From Georhizobium profundi (GTDB lineage Bacteria > Pseudomonadota > Alphaproteobacteria > Rhizobiales > Rhizobiaceae), in NCBI RefSeq assembly GCF_003952725.1, contig NZ_CP032509.1:761001-825000 (forward strand): DNA of 64,000 nt, read 5' to 3'. This document shows, in pieces, positions 1 through 8,283 of the stretch. Numbering within the stretch: the stretch's first letter is position 1; each line of letters opens with the position of its first letter. A program made the position numbers and the translations under genes. The notes beneath the pieces were generated by a model that ran no database searches, was not told the DNA's origin, and saw only the letters and a list, made by a program, of their open reading frames with translations.

Positions 1-207
1 CTTGGAGCCGTGCTGGTTGCCAGCGAAAACATGTCAGAAGAAGATGCCTATACGCTTACCAAGGCAATTCTCGAAAATGTCGCGGAAATCCAGACCGTGC
101 ATCCTGCCATGGCTGATCTAACCACGGAACTCCTCGTGCGCGAGACCGCGGTACCATTTCACGATGGGGCACTGCGCGCTTACCGCGAAGCAGGCCTGAT
201 GCAATGA
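1..207 (+). CDS. TAXI-family TRAP transporter solute receptor, C-terminal end
   Basis: Only the last 68 residues are present; the frame is open to the left edge, so the start lies outside. The tail has the look of a TAXI-type periplasmic receptor, with a helix followed by an H-P-A-M stretch and a final Y-R-E-A-G. The next gene is a fused TRAP permease whose ATG overlaps this stop codon (ATGA). Receptor followed by fused permease is the usual TAXI-TRAP order and is repeated at 11731-12684/9786-11720. The substrate is unknown; an aromatic or other organic acid would fit the neighbours. Confidence 0.72.
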   Translation, partial: LGAVLVASENMSEEDAYTLTKAILENVAEIQTVHPAMADLTTELLVRETAVPFHDGALRAYREAGLMQ

Positions 208-2114
208 TTGGCCGACTGTTTGACACCGGGAGGCGCCGCCAATTCGACGGCGTCTTCCGGTTCTGGTTGTTTGCGGCCTCAGCGGTGTTTGCCGCTGGGG
301 TCGTCTATGCAAACATTTTTGCGCTGCCCGATGCGCTGCTTATCGGGATCCTGTTCGTCTGTGGAATCTATTCGCTGCTTTTCTTGGCGGTCGGAGCGTC
401 GCGGCACTCGCCTGCCATGCCAAGCGCCTTCGACTGGATACTGTCGGCCGCGAGCGTCGCCTGCGGCATCTATTTTTTCATGATCCGCGGTTACCTCGCC
501 AATCACATTACGCTGCTGAACCCGCTTGGCGCGGACCAACTGTTCTTCGGTGCATTGCTGCTTGGCCTGACGCTTGAAGCGACCCGTCGAACGACTGGAC
601 CGGGTCTGACGATCGTGGTTCTCATCTTCCTCGCTTACAATCTCTACGGCCATGTCCTGCCGCCGCCTTTTGGGCACGGCTATATCGATTTCGGCTCGTT
701 CATTGACACGCTCATGTACACAACCGACGGCGTGTTCGGCGTCCCGATCCAGGTCGCGGCGAGCTATGTCTTCCTCTTCGTGATGTTCGGCGCGTTGCTG
801 TCCAAGGCCGGTGGCGCCGATTTCATGTTCCAGATTGCTGCCGCGCTAACAGGCAAATCGCCCGGTGGCCCGGCCAAGATCGCGGTCGTTTCATCCGGGA
901 TGTACGGCATGATCTCGGGAAGTCCCACATCTGACGTGGCGACGACCGGTGCGGTGACGATTCCCATCATGAAGCGTTTGGGCTATTCGGCGCGCTTTGC
1001 GGGTGCCGTTGAAGTTGCTGCGTCCACTGGTGGTTCTGCCATGCCACCGGTAATGGGGTCGGCGGCCTTCATCCTCGCTGAATACACCGGCATCGACTAC
1101 AGAGACGTGGTCATTGCCGCGCTTATCCCGGCGCTGCTCTATTATCTTGCGGTTTATCTCCAAGTGCATTTTCGAGCAGTACGCCAGGGCCTGCGGGGCA
1201 TCGACCAAGCCGATCCCATCTTGGAAACGCTGAAGTCGGGCTGGGTCTTCGTTCTGCCGCTCGCCGTAATCGTCTGGGCGTTGCTCGTCGGCTATACACC
1301 GACTTATGTGGCGGTCTACGCAACGGTCGCTCTTGTGATCGCTTCTTTCTTCACCAAGCGTACGCGCATGACCCCGCGCGACGTCATGGAAGGTCTGGGC
1401 GAAACCACGCTGCGCATGCTGCCGGTCGCCGGTGCTTGTGCTGCGGCGGGTCTGGTCATCGGTGGGCTGACGATGACCGGCTTGGCGATGAAAGCGTCAA
1501 ACATTGTCATGCTGGTCGCTGGCTCAGGGACGCTTCCGCTCCTTTTGTTCGGCGCGGCTATCGCCATTCTGCTCGGCATGGGCATGCCTACACCCAGCGC
1601 CTACATCCTTGGTGCAGTGCTGGTGGGGCCAGCGTTTGTCGCAGCAGATATTCCCGTACTGCCAGCCAACATGTTCCTGCTTTACTACGCCGTGCTCTCT
1701 GCACTGACCCCACCCATTGCGGTGGCCGCCTTTGCCGCTGCCGCGATTGCCGACGAGGATGCGCTAAAAATTGCGGTCACGTCGGTAAAGCTTGCAGCAT
1801 TTGGCTTTTTGGTTCCGTTCTTCTTCGTCTGGAACGAGGCACTGCTGTGGCAGGGGCCGGGCCTCAATATCGCGCTCGCTGCACTCGGAGGCGTCGTCGC
1901 AGTTGTGATTCTGGCATTAGCACTGGAAAGCGAAATGCCAAACTGGCTGCGTCTCATATGCTTTGTCGCTTCCGGCGCTGCTATGGCGCCATATCTCGAA
2001 TTGTCGGTCCCCATCATTGTCGGCGCAGGTGTGCTCGGCATCATTTGGTGGCGAAAAGGTACCTTGCCGCTCGTCCGCACTCCGCGAGAAATCGCGGTCC
2101 GGTCCGACAGTTGA
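204..2114 (+). CDS. TRAP transporter permease, fused 4TM/12TM (DctQ-DctM)
   Basis: This 636-residue inner-membrane protein combines the small and large TRAP permease subunits and drives receptor-dependent, Na+ or H+ coupled uptake of organic acids. The N-terminal four to five hydrophobic segments are followed by the large-subunit core with SGSPTSDVATTG at about residues 233-244, ASTGGSAMPPVMG further on, and GMGMPTPSAY near residue 455. These are hallmark glycine-rich loops of DctM-type permeases. The length is typical for the fusion. The start overlaps the receptor stop, so the two are translationally coupled. A strong hairpin follows at 2126-2150. Confidence 0.9.
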   Translation: MIGRLFDTGRRRQFDGVFRFWLFAASAVFAAGVVYANIFALPDALLIGILFVCGIYSLLFLAVGASRHSPAMPSAFDWILSAASVACGIYFFMIRGYLANHITLLNPLGADQLFFGALLLGLTLEATRRTTGPGLTIVVLIFLAYNLYGHVLPPPFGHGYIDFGSFIDTLMYTTDGVFGVPIQVAASYVFLFVMFGALLSKAGGADFMFQIAAALTGKSPGGPAKIAVVSSGMYGMISGSPTSDVATTGAVTIPIMKRLGYSARFAGAVEVAASTGGSAMPPVMGSAAFILAEYTGIDYRDVVIAALIPALLYYLAVYLQVHFRAVRQGLRGIDQADPILETLKSGWVFVLPLAVIVWALLVGYTPTYVAVYATVALVIASFFTKRTRMTPRDVMEGLGETTLRMLPVAGACAAAGLVIGGLTMTGLAMKASNIVMLVAGSGTLPLLLFGAAIAILLGMGMPTPSAYILGAVLVGPAFVAADIPVLPANMFLLYYAVLSALTPPIAVAAFAAAAIADEDALKIAVTSVKLAAFGFLVPFFFVWNEALLWQGPGLNIALAALGGVVAVVILALALESEMPNWLRLICFVASGAAMAPYLELSVPIIVGAGVLGIIWWRKGTLPLVRTPREIAVRSDS

Positions 2115-2125
2115 GCAAAACGATC

Positions 2126-2150
2126 CCCGCCGTCGCAACGCGACGGCGGG
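2126..2150 (+). terminator. Hairpin terminator after the first TRAP operon
   Basis: A perfect 11-bp GC-rich stem (CCCGCCGTCGC, loop AAC, GCGACGGCGGG) lies 11 nt after the permease stop. The T-run after it is weak (AGTTGTTA), so termination is inferred mostly from the stem and the position between two same-strand genes. Confidence 0.6.
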
Positions 2151-2211
2151 AGTTGTTATACCGATTGCACCTGCTCTCCGCCGGGACGAGCCGCAGGAGA
2201 AACAGAGCGTC

Positions 2212-3123
2212 TTGATAATCGGTCCCCTTTTCGCCCTCTTTGGTGCACTGGCCTTCGCACTGGCCAATGTCGCCATCGCCAAGGGCGCGCACGAGGGTGA
2301 GAGAAACAATGGCGCCTTTCTCTCCATCCTCATGACGGCCTGCCTGTCCGGCAGCCTCTGGCTGCTGCTTGGACCGCCTTTGCCCGCAATGACCACCGAA
2401 GTCCTTGCCGGTCTCGGCTTTTTCGCGGCGAGCGGCATGCTCGCGACAGTCGTAGGCAGATTGACGCTTTTCCGCTCGGTTATCCTCGCAGGAGCGATCA
2501 ATGCCGGTCTGTTCCGTCGCCTGATCCCAATATTTGCCACGCTTTTTGCCTTCATCATCCTCGGGGAGACGGTAGGGTGGCTGGCTGGCGCCGGCATGGC
2601 AATCATCCTCGCCAGCCTTCTAGGGGTCACGTCGGCGCGGGATGATGCGCGGAGAAGCGGACAGACAGCCAAGCGGAGATTGAGCGAGCTTGGTCGCGGC
2701 AGGATGTTCGGCGCTTTATCGGCTGCGTCCTATGGCGCCTCTTATAGTGCGCGCAAGCTCGGTATGTCGGCCGTTCCGGATCCGATATTGGGCACCTTTA
2801 TCGGCGCTCTGACGGGCATCATCTGGTACGCAGGCGGCAGCCTTGCTAGCCGCAACTACAGAAAGGTTGTGGCAACGTCGTTCAACGGTATGGAGAGGTG
2901 GCAGTTTGTTGCTGCATTGTCGATGTCGTTCGGGCAGATGGCGCAGTTCTTCGCGCTTCTCCACACCGATGTTGCCGTCGTCGCGATCATCGGATCGCTC
3001 GAGGTGTTTCTGGGCATCTATCTTGCAGCCTACGTCTTTCGGACGGAGGCGCCGCCAGACCGTAATATTGTCGTCGCTTCGTTCGTCGCGACGATCGGCG
3101 TTGTTCTCGTCGCTTTGCCGTGA
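2212..3123 (+). CDS. EamA-family (DMT superfamily) transporter
   Basis: About 303 residues with ten predicted hydrophobic segments in two EamA repeats. This is typical of inner-membrane metabolite exporters of the drug/metabolite superfamily. The first membrane segment starts right after I-I-G-P-L-F-A-L-F-G-A-L. The frame is open much further upstream into the TRAP permease, but that part reads as antisense-like, low-hydrophobicity sequence. I therefore place the start at a TTG at 2212, with AGGAGA 11 nt upstream. It converges with the MarR gene (10-nt gap). The substrate cannot be read from sequence. Confidence 0.78.
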   Translation: MIIGPLFALFGALAFALANVAIAKGAHEGERNNGAFLSILMTACLSGSLWLLLGPPLPAMTTEVLAGLGFFAASGMLATVVGRLTLFRSVILAGAINAGLFRRLIPIFATLFAFIILGETVGWLAGAGMAIILASLLGVTSARDDARRSGQTAKRRLSELGRGRMFGALSAASYGASYSARKLGMSAVPDPILGTFIGALTGIIWYAGGSLASRNYRKVVATSFNGMERWQFVAALSMSFGQMAQFFALLHTDVAVVAIIGSLEVFLGIYLAAYVFRTEAPPDRNIVVASFVATIGVVLVALP

Positions 3124-3132
3124 ACCCTCGGC

Positions 3133-3597
3133 TTACCGCTCGGTTTTCGCGGAAAGATTCAGTTGCACCTTCGCGAGCAATTCCAGCATGGCCTCCTTGT
3201 CGCTTCGCGTGAGCGTGGAGGCGGCATCCTCGACGACTTCGCGCGCCAGAGGTAACAGCTTCTCTTGAAGCGCACGCCCTTCCTCCGTCAAAAAGACGTT
3301 GATCTTGCGACCGTCGTCGGCGTTTCGCTCGCGGCGGATGAAGCCGCTGCGCTCCATCGACCGAAGAGCCGTCAACGTTGTAGGTTCCATTGTTCCAACG
3401 CGCTGTGAAAGCTCGCGCTGGGTCAATCCGTCCTCTTCCCAAAGCACACGCAGGAAATACCACATGCCGAGAGAGACGCCGAATGGCTCAATTTTGCCTT
3501 GCAGATAGCGCTGGAAAAGTCGGTGGGTTGCCCGGATCTGATAACCAAGGCTCGTTTCTAACGGCAGCACGGTTCCAGTCGATCGGCTTTTGGTCAT
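3133..3597 (-). CDS. MarR-family transcriptional regulator
   Basis: This 154-residue winged-helix regulator has the MarR pattern: L-T-Q-R-E-L-S-Q-R-V recognition region, E-P-T-T-L-T-A-L-R-S-M-E-R-S-G-F-I-R-R, and the wing D-D-G-R-K-I-N-V-F-L-T-E-E-G. The frame opens to 3666, but the ATG at 3597 has GAGGA eight bases upstream and gives a normal MarR length. It is downstream of, and on the same strand as, the EamA gene and the Rieske oxygenase. It is the only MarR-type regulator near the paired TTAG-N4-CTAA sites at 6002-6079 and is the likely regulator of the phthalate-type genes; this is inference. Confidence 0.85.
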   Translation of the reverse strand: MTKSRSTGTVLPLETSLGYQIRATHRLFQRYLQGKIEPFGVSLGMWYFLRVLWEEDGLTQRELSQRVGTMEPTTLTALRSMERSGFIRRERNADDGRKINVFLTEEGRALQEKLLPLAREVVEDAASTLTRSDKEAMLELLAKVQLNLSAKTER

Positions 3598-3686
3598 GCT
3601 GCAAATCCTCGATCTTCCCTGGCACCTGCACACGCGCAGCAATACCCGCTGGCCGACGAATATCAAGTCGCGGGTCAGCGCGTCGT

Positions 3687-4604
3687 TTACCTTTGTGCCG
3701 CTGGTCGCGTGACGAGTGCAATTCCAATGAAAATCAGCAGCATGCCGACAAGGTGATAAGACCGGAATGTCTCATCAAGCACGAGTACTGCGAGGACAGT
3801 GGAGAATATCGGCATCAGGTACATGAAAAGACCCGTCTTGCCCGGACCGAGCGCAGCGACCGCACGGTTCCAGAAATTGTAGGCAAGAAGCGATGGAAAG
3901 ATCGCGAGATATATAAGGGCCGAGATGTTTGCTCCGTTGGCAACGAAAGTTCCGCGCTGGCTCACTTCCCAGATCATGAACGGCAAGTGAATGACGACGC
4001 CAAAGGCAATGGTCACAGTCAGGAACACGCTCGTCGGCAGCGCGGTTTTGCGCCAGCGGATCAGCACCGTATAGAGTACCCAAAAGGTCAGACCAGCGAG
4101 TACAAGAATGTCGCCGACATTGATAACCAGGTCCGCGAGATTCGCGATCTGCCCGCGCAGTAAGATGAAGAGCGCTCCGAAAGCACAGCCCGCTACGCCG
4201 ACTATTTGACGTGGTGTCAGCCGGTCGCCAATGAAGATCAGCGCCAGCAAGAACGTCACCACCGGCATCAGCGAATTGATCAGCGCCGCATTGACGACGG
4301 TAGTGTATTGAAGTGCCACGTAAATGAAGCAGTTGAACGCTGCGATTCCTATGCCGCCAAGGAGAAAGAGGAAGCCAAGTTCCTGTCTGATCATCGGGCG
4401 CGATGCGATCACCGCGCGCAGCGAGAATGGAAGAATGATCACGAGGGCCAGCAGCCAGCGCCAGAATGACATCTGAAAGGGCGGAATTTCCTCGTGAAAC
4501 AGACGTGCAACGAGGAAATTTCCCGCCCAGAAGAGCGGTGGAAGGACGGCGAAGACATAGATTGCGGTTCGTGGTTGGTTTGAGGGCGCGACCGCCATGC
4601 GCAT
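3687..4604 (-). CDS. EamA-family (DMT superfamily) transporter
   Basis: About 305 residues with ten hydrophobic segments and two EamA domains; the first is marked by F-W-A-G-N-F and the second by L-A-Y-N-F-W-N-R-A-V-A-A-L-G-P. The frame is open to a TTG at 4634, but the ATG at 4604 places the membrane region after a short cytosolic tail and is preferred; neither start has a strong ribosome site. It lies between the Rieske oxygenase and the MarR gene on the same strand and may export a pathway intermediate or the substrate. It is only distantly similar to the EamA protein at 2212-3123. Confidence 0.82.
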   Translation of the reverse strand: MRMAVAPSNQPRTAIYVFAVLPPLFWAGNFLVARLFHEEIPPFQMSFWRWLLALVIILPFSLRAVIASRPMIRQELGFLFLLGGIGIAAFNCFIYVALQYTTVVNAALINSLMPVVTFLLALIFIGDRLTPRQIVGVAGCAFGALFILLRGQIANLADLVINVGDILVLAGLTFWVLYTVLIRWRKTALPTSVFLTVTIAFGVVIHLPFMIWEVSQRGTFVANGANISALIYLAIFPSLLAYNFWNRAVAALGPGKTGLFMYLMPIFSTVLAVLVLDETFRSYHLVGMLLIFIGIALVTRPAAQR

Positions 4605-4649
4605 CACCGTCACTTTCGAAGGGATTTCGGCCAATCGGCTTGAGCAGAA

Positions 4650-4684
4650 GATGAATGATCCCGCTCAAGAGGGGATCATTCATC
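4650..4684 (-). terminator. 13-bp perfect hairpin after the Rieske gene
   Basis: GATGAATGATCCC and GGGATCATTCATC form a perfect 13-bp inverted repeat around a 9-nt loop, 20 nt past the Rieske stop. No T-run follows, so it may attenuate or protect the Rieske mRNA end rather than fully terminate. Confidence 0.5.
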
Positions 4685-4703
4685 CCAATCCTTGTTTGGT
4701 TTG

Positions 4704-5987
4704 CTATTCAGCCGCTTCGCGGCTTTCCGAGGTGTCAACCAGCGTCCGCCAATCGACGGTTTTCGGGTAGACGCCTTCGCGCGATGCGATGCGGGCATGG
4801 GGCGTACGCGGCTGTTGGGTGCCGATCGCTTCGCCGCCCTCTGCGACCTTGCGGGCCGCGTCCACCATGAGGCGCCGGAATTCAACGATCGCGAGATCGG
4901 AAGCACCGAGAATGTCATCGGTCCGATTGACGATCTTGCCCATCGACACCCACATGATGATGTCCTGATTCGGGATGCCCGGCACACCGGTAAAGCTACC
5001 TTGCTTCATGGCTTCACGGTCCTGCAGGAAATTGTTTTCCAGGGTCCGCCGCGATCTCCACTTGTCGTCCAGGTCGATGCCAGGTTGAGCGTGGTTGAAC
5101 CGTCGCCATTCCTCCGTCGACGGACACTTTTGACCACCCCAAGCGACAAAGTGAAACGCTGTCGTTTCGTCGTCGATCGGAACGATGACGCTTGCGACGT
5201 TGTAGTTGTTGTTCGGTGGAATCAGCGACATGTAAGGCGCGATGAATTCGGTGATGCGCAGGTAGTTGTGTGTGGCAGCATTCTTGATCGGCTTGCGGAT
5301 CGCGGCATAGTGAAAGCCGTAGCTCGTCGTCTGTGTCTGCATGCGCGGCGACTTATCGGTGGAAGGCCGATACCACGCCTGCTCGTCGGCGGAAGCGCCT
5401 TCAACGCGGGCTGGTTTCATGTCGGAAGAATGCAGCGACGACGAATGAGCGCTGTCGATCTGGCCCTCGTGGATTTGCGCCCAGTTGCAGGGAATGCGTA
5501 TCTTGACGATCGCAACCTGCGTGTCTTCCGTAGGCGCGAAAGCAGGCGGGTCGAATTCCGGGACCTTTCCCTCTTCGCCGAGCCAGGCCCAGACAAAGCC
5601 TCCCCATTCCTTCACTGGATAGGAGCGATGCTTGACCTTGTTCAGCAGCGGACTTCCTTCAGGTTCGGAAGACATGGCGACCACGTTGCCGTCCACGTCC
5701 ATTTTCCACCCGTGATAAAGACAACGCAGTCCGCACTCCTCGTTGCGACCGAAAACCAGCGAGGCCCTTCGATGCGGGCACAACTCGTCAAGCAGGCCAA
5801 GGCGTCCGTCGGTATCGCGGAATGCCACATAGCGCTCGCCGAGGACCTCAACGAGGAGTGGCGTACCATCGCGCTCCTCCACCTCTTCAACCAAGCAGAC
5901 CGGTGTCCAATGTTGGCGCATCAACCTGCCCATGGGTGCATCACCGGTTACCCGGGTCAGCAGTTCGTTTTCCTCATGCGTAAGCAT
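4704..5987 (-). CDS. Rieske aromatic ring-hydroxylating oxygenase, alpha subunit (phthalate 4,5-dioxygenase type)
   Basis: A 427-residue oxygenase component. The Rieske [2Fe-2S] ligands are C70-P-H72 and C89-L-Y-H92. The mononuclear iron site shows the D178-S-A-H181-x4-H186 pattern. The N-terminus (M-L-T-H-E-E-N-E-L-L) and the size fit the phthalate 4,5-dioxygenase/carbazole-type alpha-only family, which uses a separate PDR-type reductase. Exactly such a reductase is encoded divergently at 6141. Proposed reaction: phthalate plus O2 and NADH to cis-4,5-dihydrodiol. The substrate is inferred from neighbours; a related dicarboxylate is possible. A MarR-like operator lies only 15 nt upstream of the start codon. 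Confidence 0.9.
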   Translation of the reverse strand: MLTHEENELLTRVTGDAPMGRLMRQHWTPVCLVEEVEERDGTPLLVEVLGERYVAFRDTDGRLGLLDELCPHRRASLVFGRNEECGLRCLYHGWKMDVDGNVVAMSSEPEGSPLLNKVKHRSYPVKEWGGFVWAWLGEEGKVPEFDPPAFAPTEDTQVAIVKIRIPCNWAQIHEGQIDSAHSSSLHSSDMKPARVEGASADEQAWYRPSTDKSPRMQTQTTSYGFHYAAIRKPIKNAATHNYLRITEFIAPYMSLIPPNNNYNVASVIVPIDDETTAFHFVAWGGQKCPSTEEWRRFNHAQPGIDLDDKWRSRRTLENNFLQDREAMKQGSFTGVPGIPNQDIIMWVSMGKIVNRTDDILGASDLAIVEFRRLMVDAARKVAEGGEAIGTQQPRTPHARIASREGVYPKTVDWRTLVDTSESREAAE

Positions 5988-6001
5988 CAGATGGCTCCAT
6001 G

Positions 6002-6017
6002 AATTAGTTTGCTAACT
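6002..6017. promoter_or_regulatory. MarR-type operator site 1
   Basis: AATTAGTTTGCTAACT contains the inverted repeat TTAG-N4-CTAA. It matches site 2 at 6064-6079 at 12 of the 14 positions of AATTAG-N4-CTAA and sits just upstream of the Rieske start, where a bound repressor would block minus-strand transcription. Confidence 0.6.
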
Positions 6018-6051
6018 GAACATATCGTGCGCCACTATCAGCGTCCAGACG

Positions 6052-6080
6052 TTGACACCATATAATTAGGTTACTAAGTA
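6052..6080 (+). promoter_or_regulatory. Putative sigma-70 promoter of the phthalate-type operon
   Basis: TTGACA at 6052-6057 is a consensus -35 box. TAAGTA lies 17 bp further on at 6075-6080 as a poor -10 box. Operator site 2 covers the spacer and -10, which is a classic repressor arrangement. The first plus-strand gene starts 60 nt downstream. Confidence 0.5.
6064..6079. promoter_or_regulatory. MarR-type operator site 2
   Basis: AATTAGGTTACTAAGT contains TTAG-N4-CTAA, the same inverted half-sites as site 1, 62 bp away (about six helical turns). It overlaps the predicted -10 box of the plus-strand promoter. Confidence 0.6.
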
Positions 6081-6140
6081 AATCGCCCCTGGGCGAGGGA
6101 AACCGCGTCCTGAGAAAAGCCTGAGGAAAAGGGCCGCGCC

Positions 6141-7091
6141 ATGGAACAGAGCGAACAGAAACTATCCGTGAAGGTCGTCGATCGACGGGATTTGACGGCC
6201 ACGATCACCGAATTCACTCTCCAACACGCGGATGGTGAAGCTCTGCCGTCGTTTGGAGCAGGAGCGCACGTAACAGTCGAAACGCCCGCTGGGGCGATGC
6301 GGCGGTATTCGCTGCTTGGTTCAGGGTCGTCGCCGGACTGTTATCGAATTGCAGTGAAGAGGGAGCCGCAATCACGTGGCGGATCTCACTCGATGCACGA
6401 AGATGCCCAGATAGGCACCGCCCTTACCATCGGATCGCCGGAGAACGATTTCCCGCTCAAAGAAGCGCCGAGCTATCTGCTGATTGCTGGAGGCATAGGC
6501 GTCACTCCGATCTATGCGATGGCGACGGAGCTTGCGGAGAAGGGCAAGGACTTCCAGATCATCTATTGCACGCGAAGTGCCGACGAGACCGCCTATCTCG
6601 AAGAGATGCGCTCAGCTTTCGGCAATCGCCTCCAAATCCATCATGACGACGGCGATCCGGAGAAGATTTACGATTTCTGGGATCATTTCGAGGAGGCCCG
6701 CAACATGCATGTCTATTGCTGCGGGCCCCAGCCCCTCATGGAAGAGATCAAGGCTATCTCCGGCCACTGGCCTGAAGGGCGGGTGAACTTCGAGGACTTC
6801 AAGCCGGTCGAGATTGTACGCGCCGACGATCTGCCATTTGAGGTCGAACTGGCCAAAAGCGGCAAGACGGTCCGGGTGCCTGCGGATCGGTCGATCCTTG
6901 AAGCCGTGCGCGACGCCGGCATCCCGACCGTCAGCTCCTGCGAAAGTGGAACGTGCGGCACTTGCAAATGCGGGTTAGTCGCCGGCGATCCCGATCATCG
7001 CGACATGGTTCTGATGGATGACGAAAAGGATGATTTCATCATGATCTGCGTGTCGCGGGCCAAAGACGGGAATCTCGTTCTTGACCTCTGA
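6141..7091 (+). CDS. PDR/VanB-type ferredoxin-NADH reductase of the Rieske oxygenase
   Basis: A 316-residue electron-transfer protein with the phthalate dioxygenase reductase layout. An FMN-binding barrel carries R-R-Y-S-L at residues 54-58. The NADH domain has GGIGVTP at 117-123 and CCGP at 193-196. A C-terminal plant-type [2Fe-2S] ferredoxin domain has C267, C272, C275 and C303. It passes electrons from NADH to the Rieske oxygenase encoded divergently. It heads a plus-strand operon, and the next gene overlaps its end by 11 nt. Confidence 0.9.
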   Translation: MEQSEQKLSVKVVDRRDLTATITEFTLQHADGEALPSFGAGAHVTVETPAGAMRRYSLLGSGSSPDCYRIAVKREPQSRGGSHSMHEDAQIGTALTIGSPENDFPLKEAPSYLLIAGGIGVTPIYAMATELAEKGKDFQIIYCTRSADETAYLEEMRSAFGNRLQIHHDDGDPEKIYDFWDHFEEARNMHVYCCGPQPLMEEIKAISGHWPEGRVNFEDFKPVEIVRADDLPFEVELAKSGKTVRVPADRSILEAVRDAGIPTVSSCESGTCGTCKCGLVAGDPDHRDMVLMDDEKDDFIMICVSRAKDGNLVLDL

Positions 7092-8283
7092 TCCGATCCG
7101 CCTCGGTGTCGTCGGGCTCGGCCGCGCTTTCATGCTCATGCTGCCGACGTTTCGCGCTGACCCGCGTGTTGCCCTAGTTGCGGCGGCAGCGCCGCGCGCC
7201 GCGTCGCGGAAAGCCTTCGAGAAGGAGTTCGGCGGCTACACCTATGAAACGATCGAAGATCTATGCGCCGACACCAGCGTGGAAGCGATCTACGTGGCAA
7301 CGCCGCACCAGATGCATCGTGATCACGTCGTCGCTGCCGCTCGCGCCGGCAAACATATCTTGGTCGACAAGCCGCTCGCCATTTCCCTCGATGATGGTAC
7401 GGCGATGGTGAAGGCGTGCCGTGACGCCGGTGTTCATCTCATCGTGGGGCCAAGCCACAGTTTCGATGGCCCCGTCGTTCAGGCCAAGTGCTTGATAGAT
7501 GAAGGCGCAATCGGCGCGGTGCACATGATCAATACATGGAACTTCACCGATTTCCTCTACCGTCCTCGACGCCTGGAAGAACTCGATACGAAGCAGGGCG
7601 GAGGCGTCGTGTTTTCGCAGGGCGCTCATCAGATCGATATCGTTCGGCTTCTAGCTGGGGGACGTGGAAGAAACGTCACGGCCATGACAGGACAATGGGA
7701 TCCTCGACGGCCGACCGAGGGAGCCTATGCAGCGCTGATGTCATTCGAAAGCGGCGCCTTCGCCGCGTTCACCTATTCCGGTTATGCGCATTTCGACAGC
7801 GACGAATGGATGGAATGGATCGGCGAGTTGGGTCATCTCAAAGATCCCGCCCAATATGGTGGCGCCAGACGAGCGCTCGCGACCATCGCTTCCGCACGGG
7901 AAGAGGCAGCGCTCAAGACGGCGCGGACATTTGGAGCCGGTGCCGAGCCGTCCATGCCGGATCACCATGAGCATTTCGGCCCCATTATCGTAAGCGGGGA
8001 CCGCGGGGACCTGCGCCTGACGCCACAGGGTGTTCATGTCTATGGCGACGAGGCACGCACTTTTCATCCGGCCGCGCCCGTAGACGTACCGCGCTCCGAA
8101 GTTGCCAAGGCGTTGTTCGACGCCGTTCGCTGTGGCCGTTCACCGGCTCAAACCGGCGCCTGGGGGCTCGCCAGCCTGGAGGTATGCCACGCCATTCTGC
8201 AATCGGCGGAGACCGGGCTGCCGGTCAACTTGCGCCACCAAGTTTCAGTTACAGGGGAAGAGGGACCAGATGACCGATCTTAA
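7081..8283 (+). CDS. Gfo/Idh/MocA-family dehydrogenase, likely phthalate 4,5-dihydrodiol dehydrogenase
   Basis: 400 residues. The N-terminal Rossmann fold has G12-L-G14-R-A, and the family's E/D-K-P motif appears as V-D-K-P-L-A near residue 96. A second conserved region, G-G-V-V-F-S-Q-G-A-H-Q-I-D, holds a catalytic-type histidine. The start is a TTG inside the preceding gene; later starts would break the Rossmann fold. In phthalate pathways of this type (Pseudomonas pht4), such an enzyme oxidises the cis-dihydrodiol to 4,5-dihydroxyphthalate with NAD+. The gene order supports that role here; family membership alone does not fix the substrate. Confidence 0.82.
   Translation: MTSDPIRLGVVGLGRAFMLMLPTFRADPRVALVAAAAPRAASRKAFEKEFGGYTYETIEDLCADTSVEAIYVATPHQMHRDHVVAAARAGKHILVDKPLAISLDDGTAMVKACRDAGVHLIVGPSHSFDGPVVQAKCLIDEGAIGAVHMINTWNFTDFLYRPRRLEELDTKQGGGVVFSQGAHQIDIVRLLAGGRGRNVTAMTGQWDPRRPTEGAYAALMSFESGAFAAFTYSGYAHFDSDEWMEWIGELGHLKDPAQYGGARRALATIASAREEAALKTARTFGAGAEPSMPDHHEHFGPIIVSGDRGDLRLTPQGVHVYGDEARTFHPAAPVDVPRSEVAKALFDAVRCGRSPAQTGAWGLASLEVCHAILQSAETGLPVNLRHQVSVTGEEGPDDRS

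Noticed and set aside
1963..2211. Upstream part of the open frame of the first EamA gene
   Set aside because: It lies inside the TRAP permease gene and past its terminator, and is Arg/Ser-rich and not membrane-like; the transporter begins at about 2212.
1917..2672. Long minus-strand open frame (251 codons) over the permease/EamA junction
   Set aside because: Shadow frame: its sequence is rich in Ala, Arg, Pro and Ser without any family pattern, and the plus strand carries clear transporters.
4692..6002. 436-codon plus-strand open frame antisense to the Rieske gene
   Set aside because: The opposite strand encodes a full Rieske oxygenase with all metal ligands; the antisense frame has no recognisable domain.
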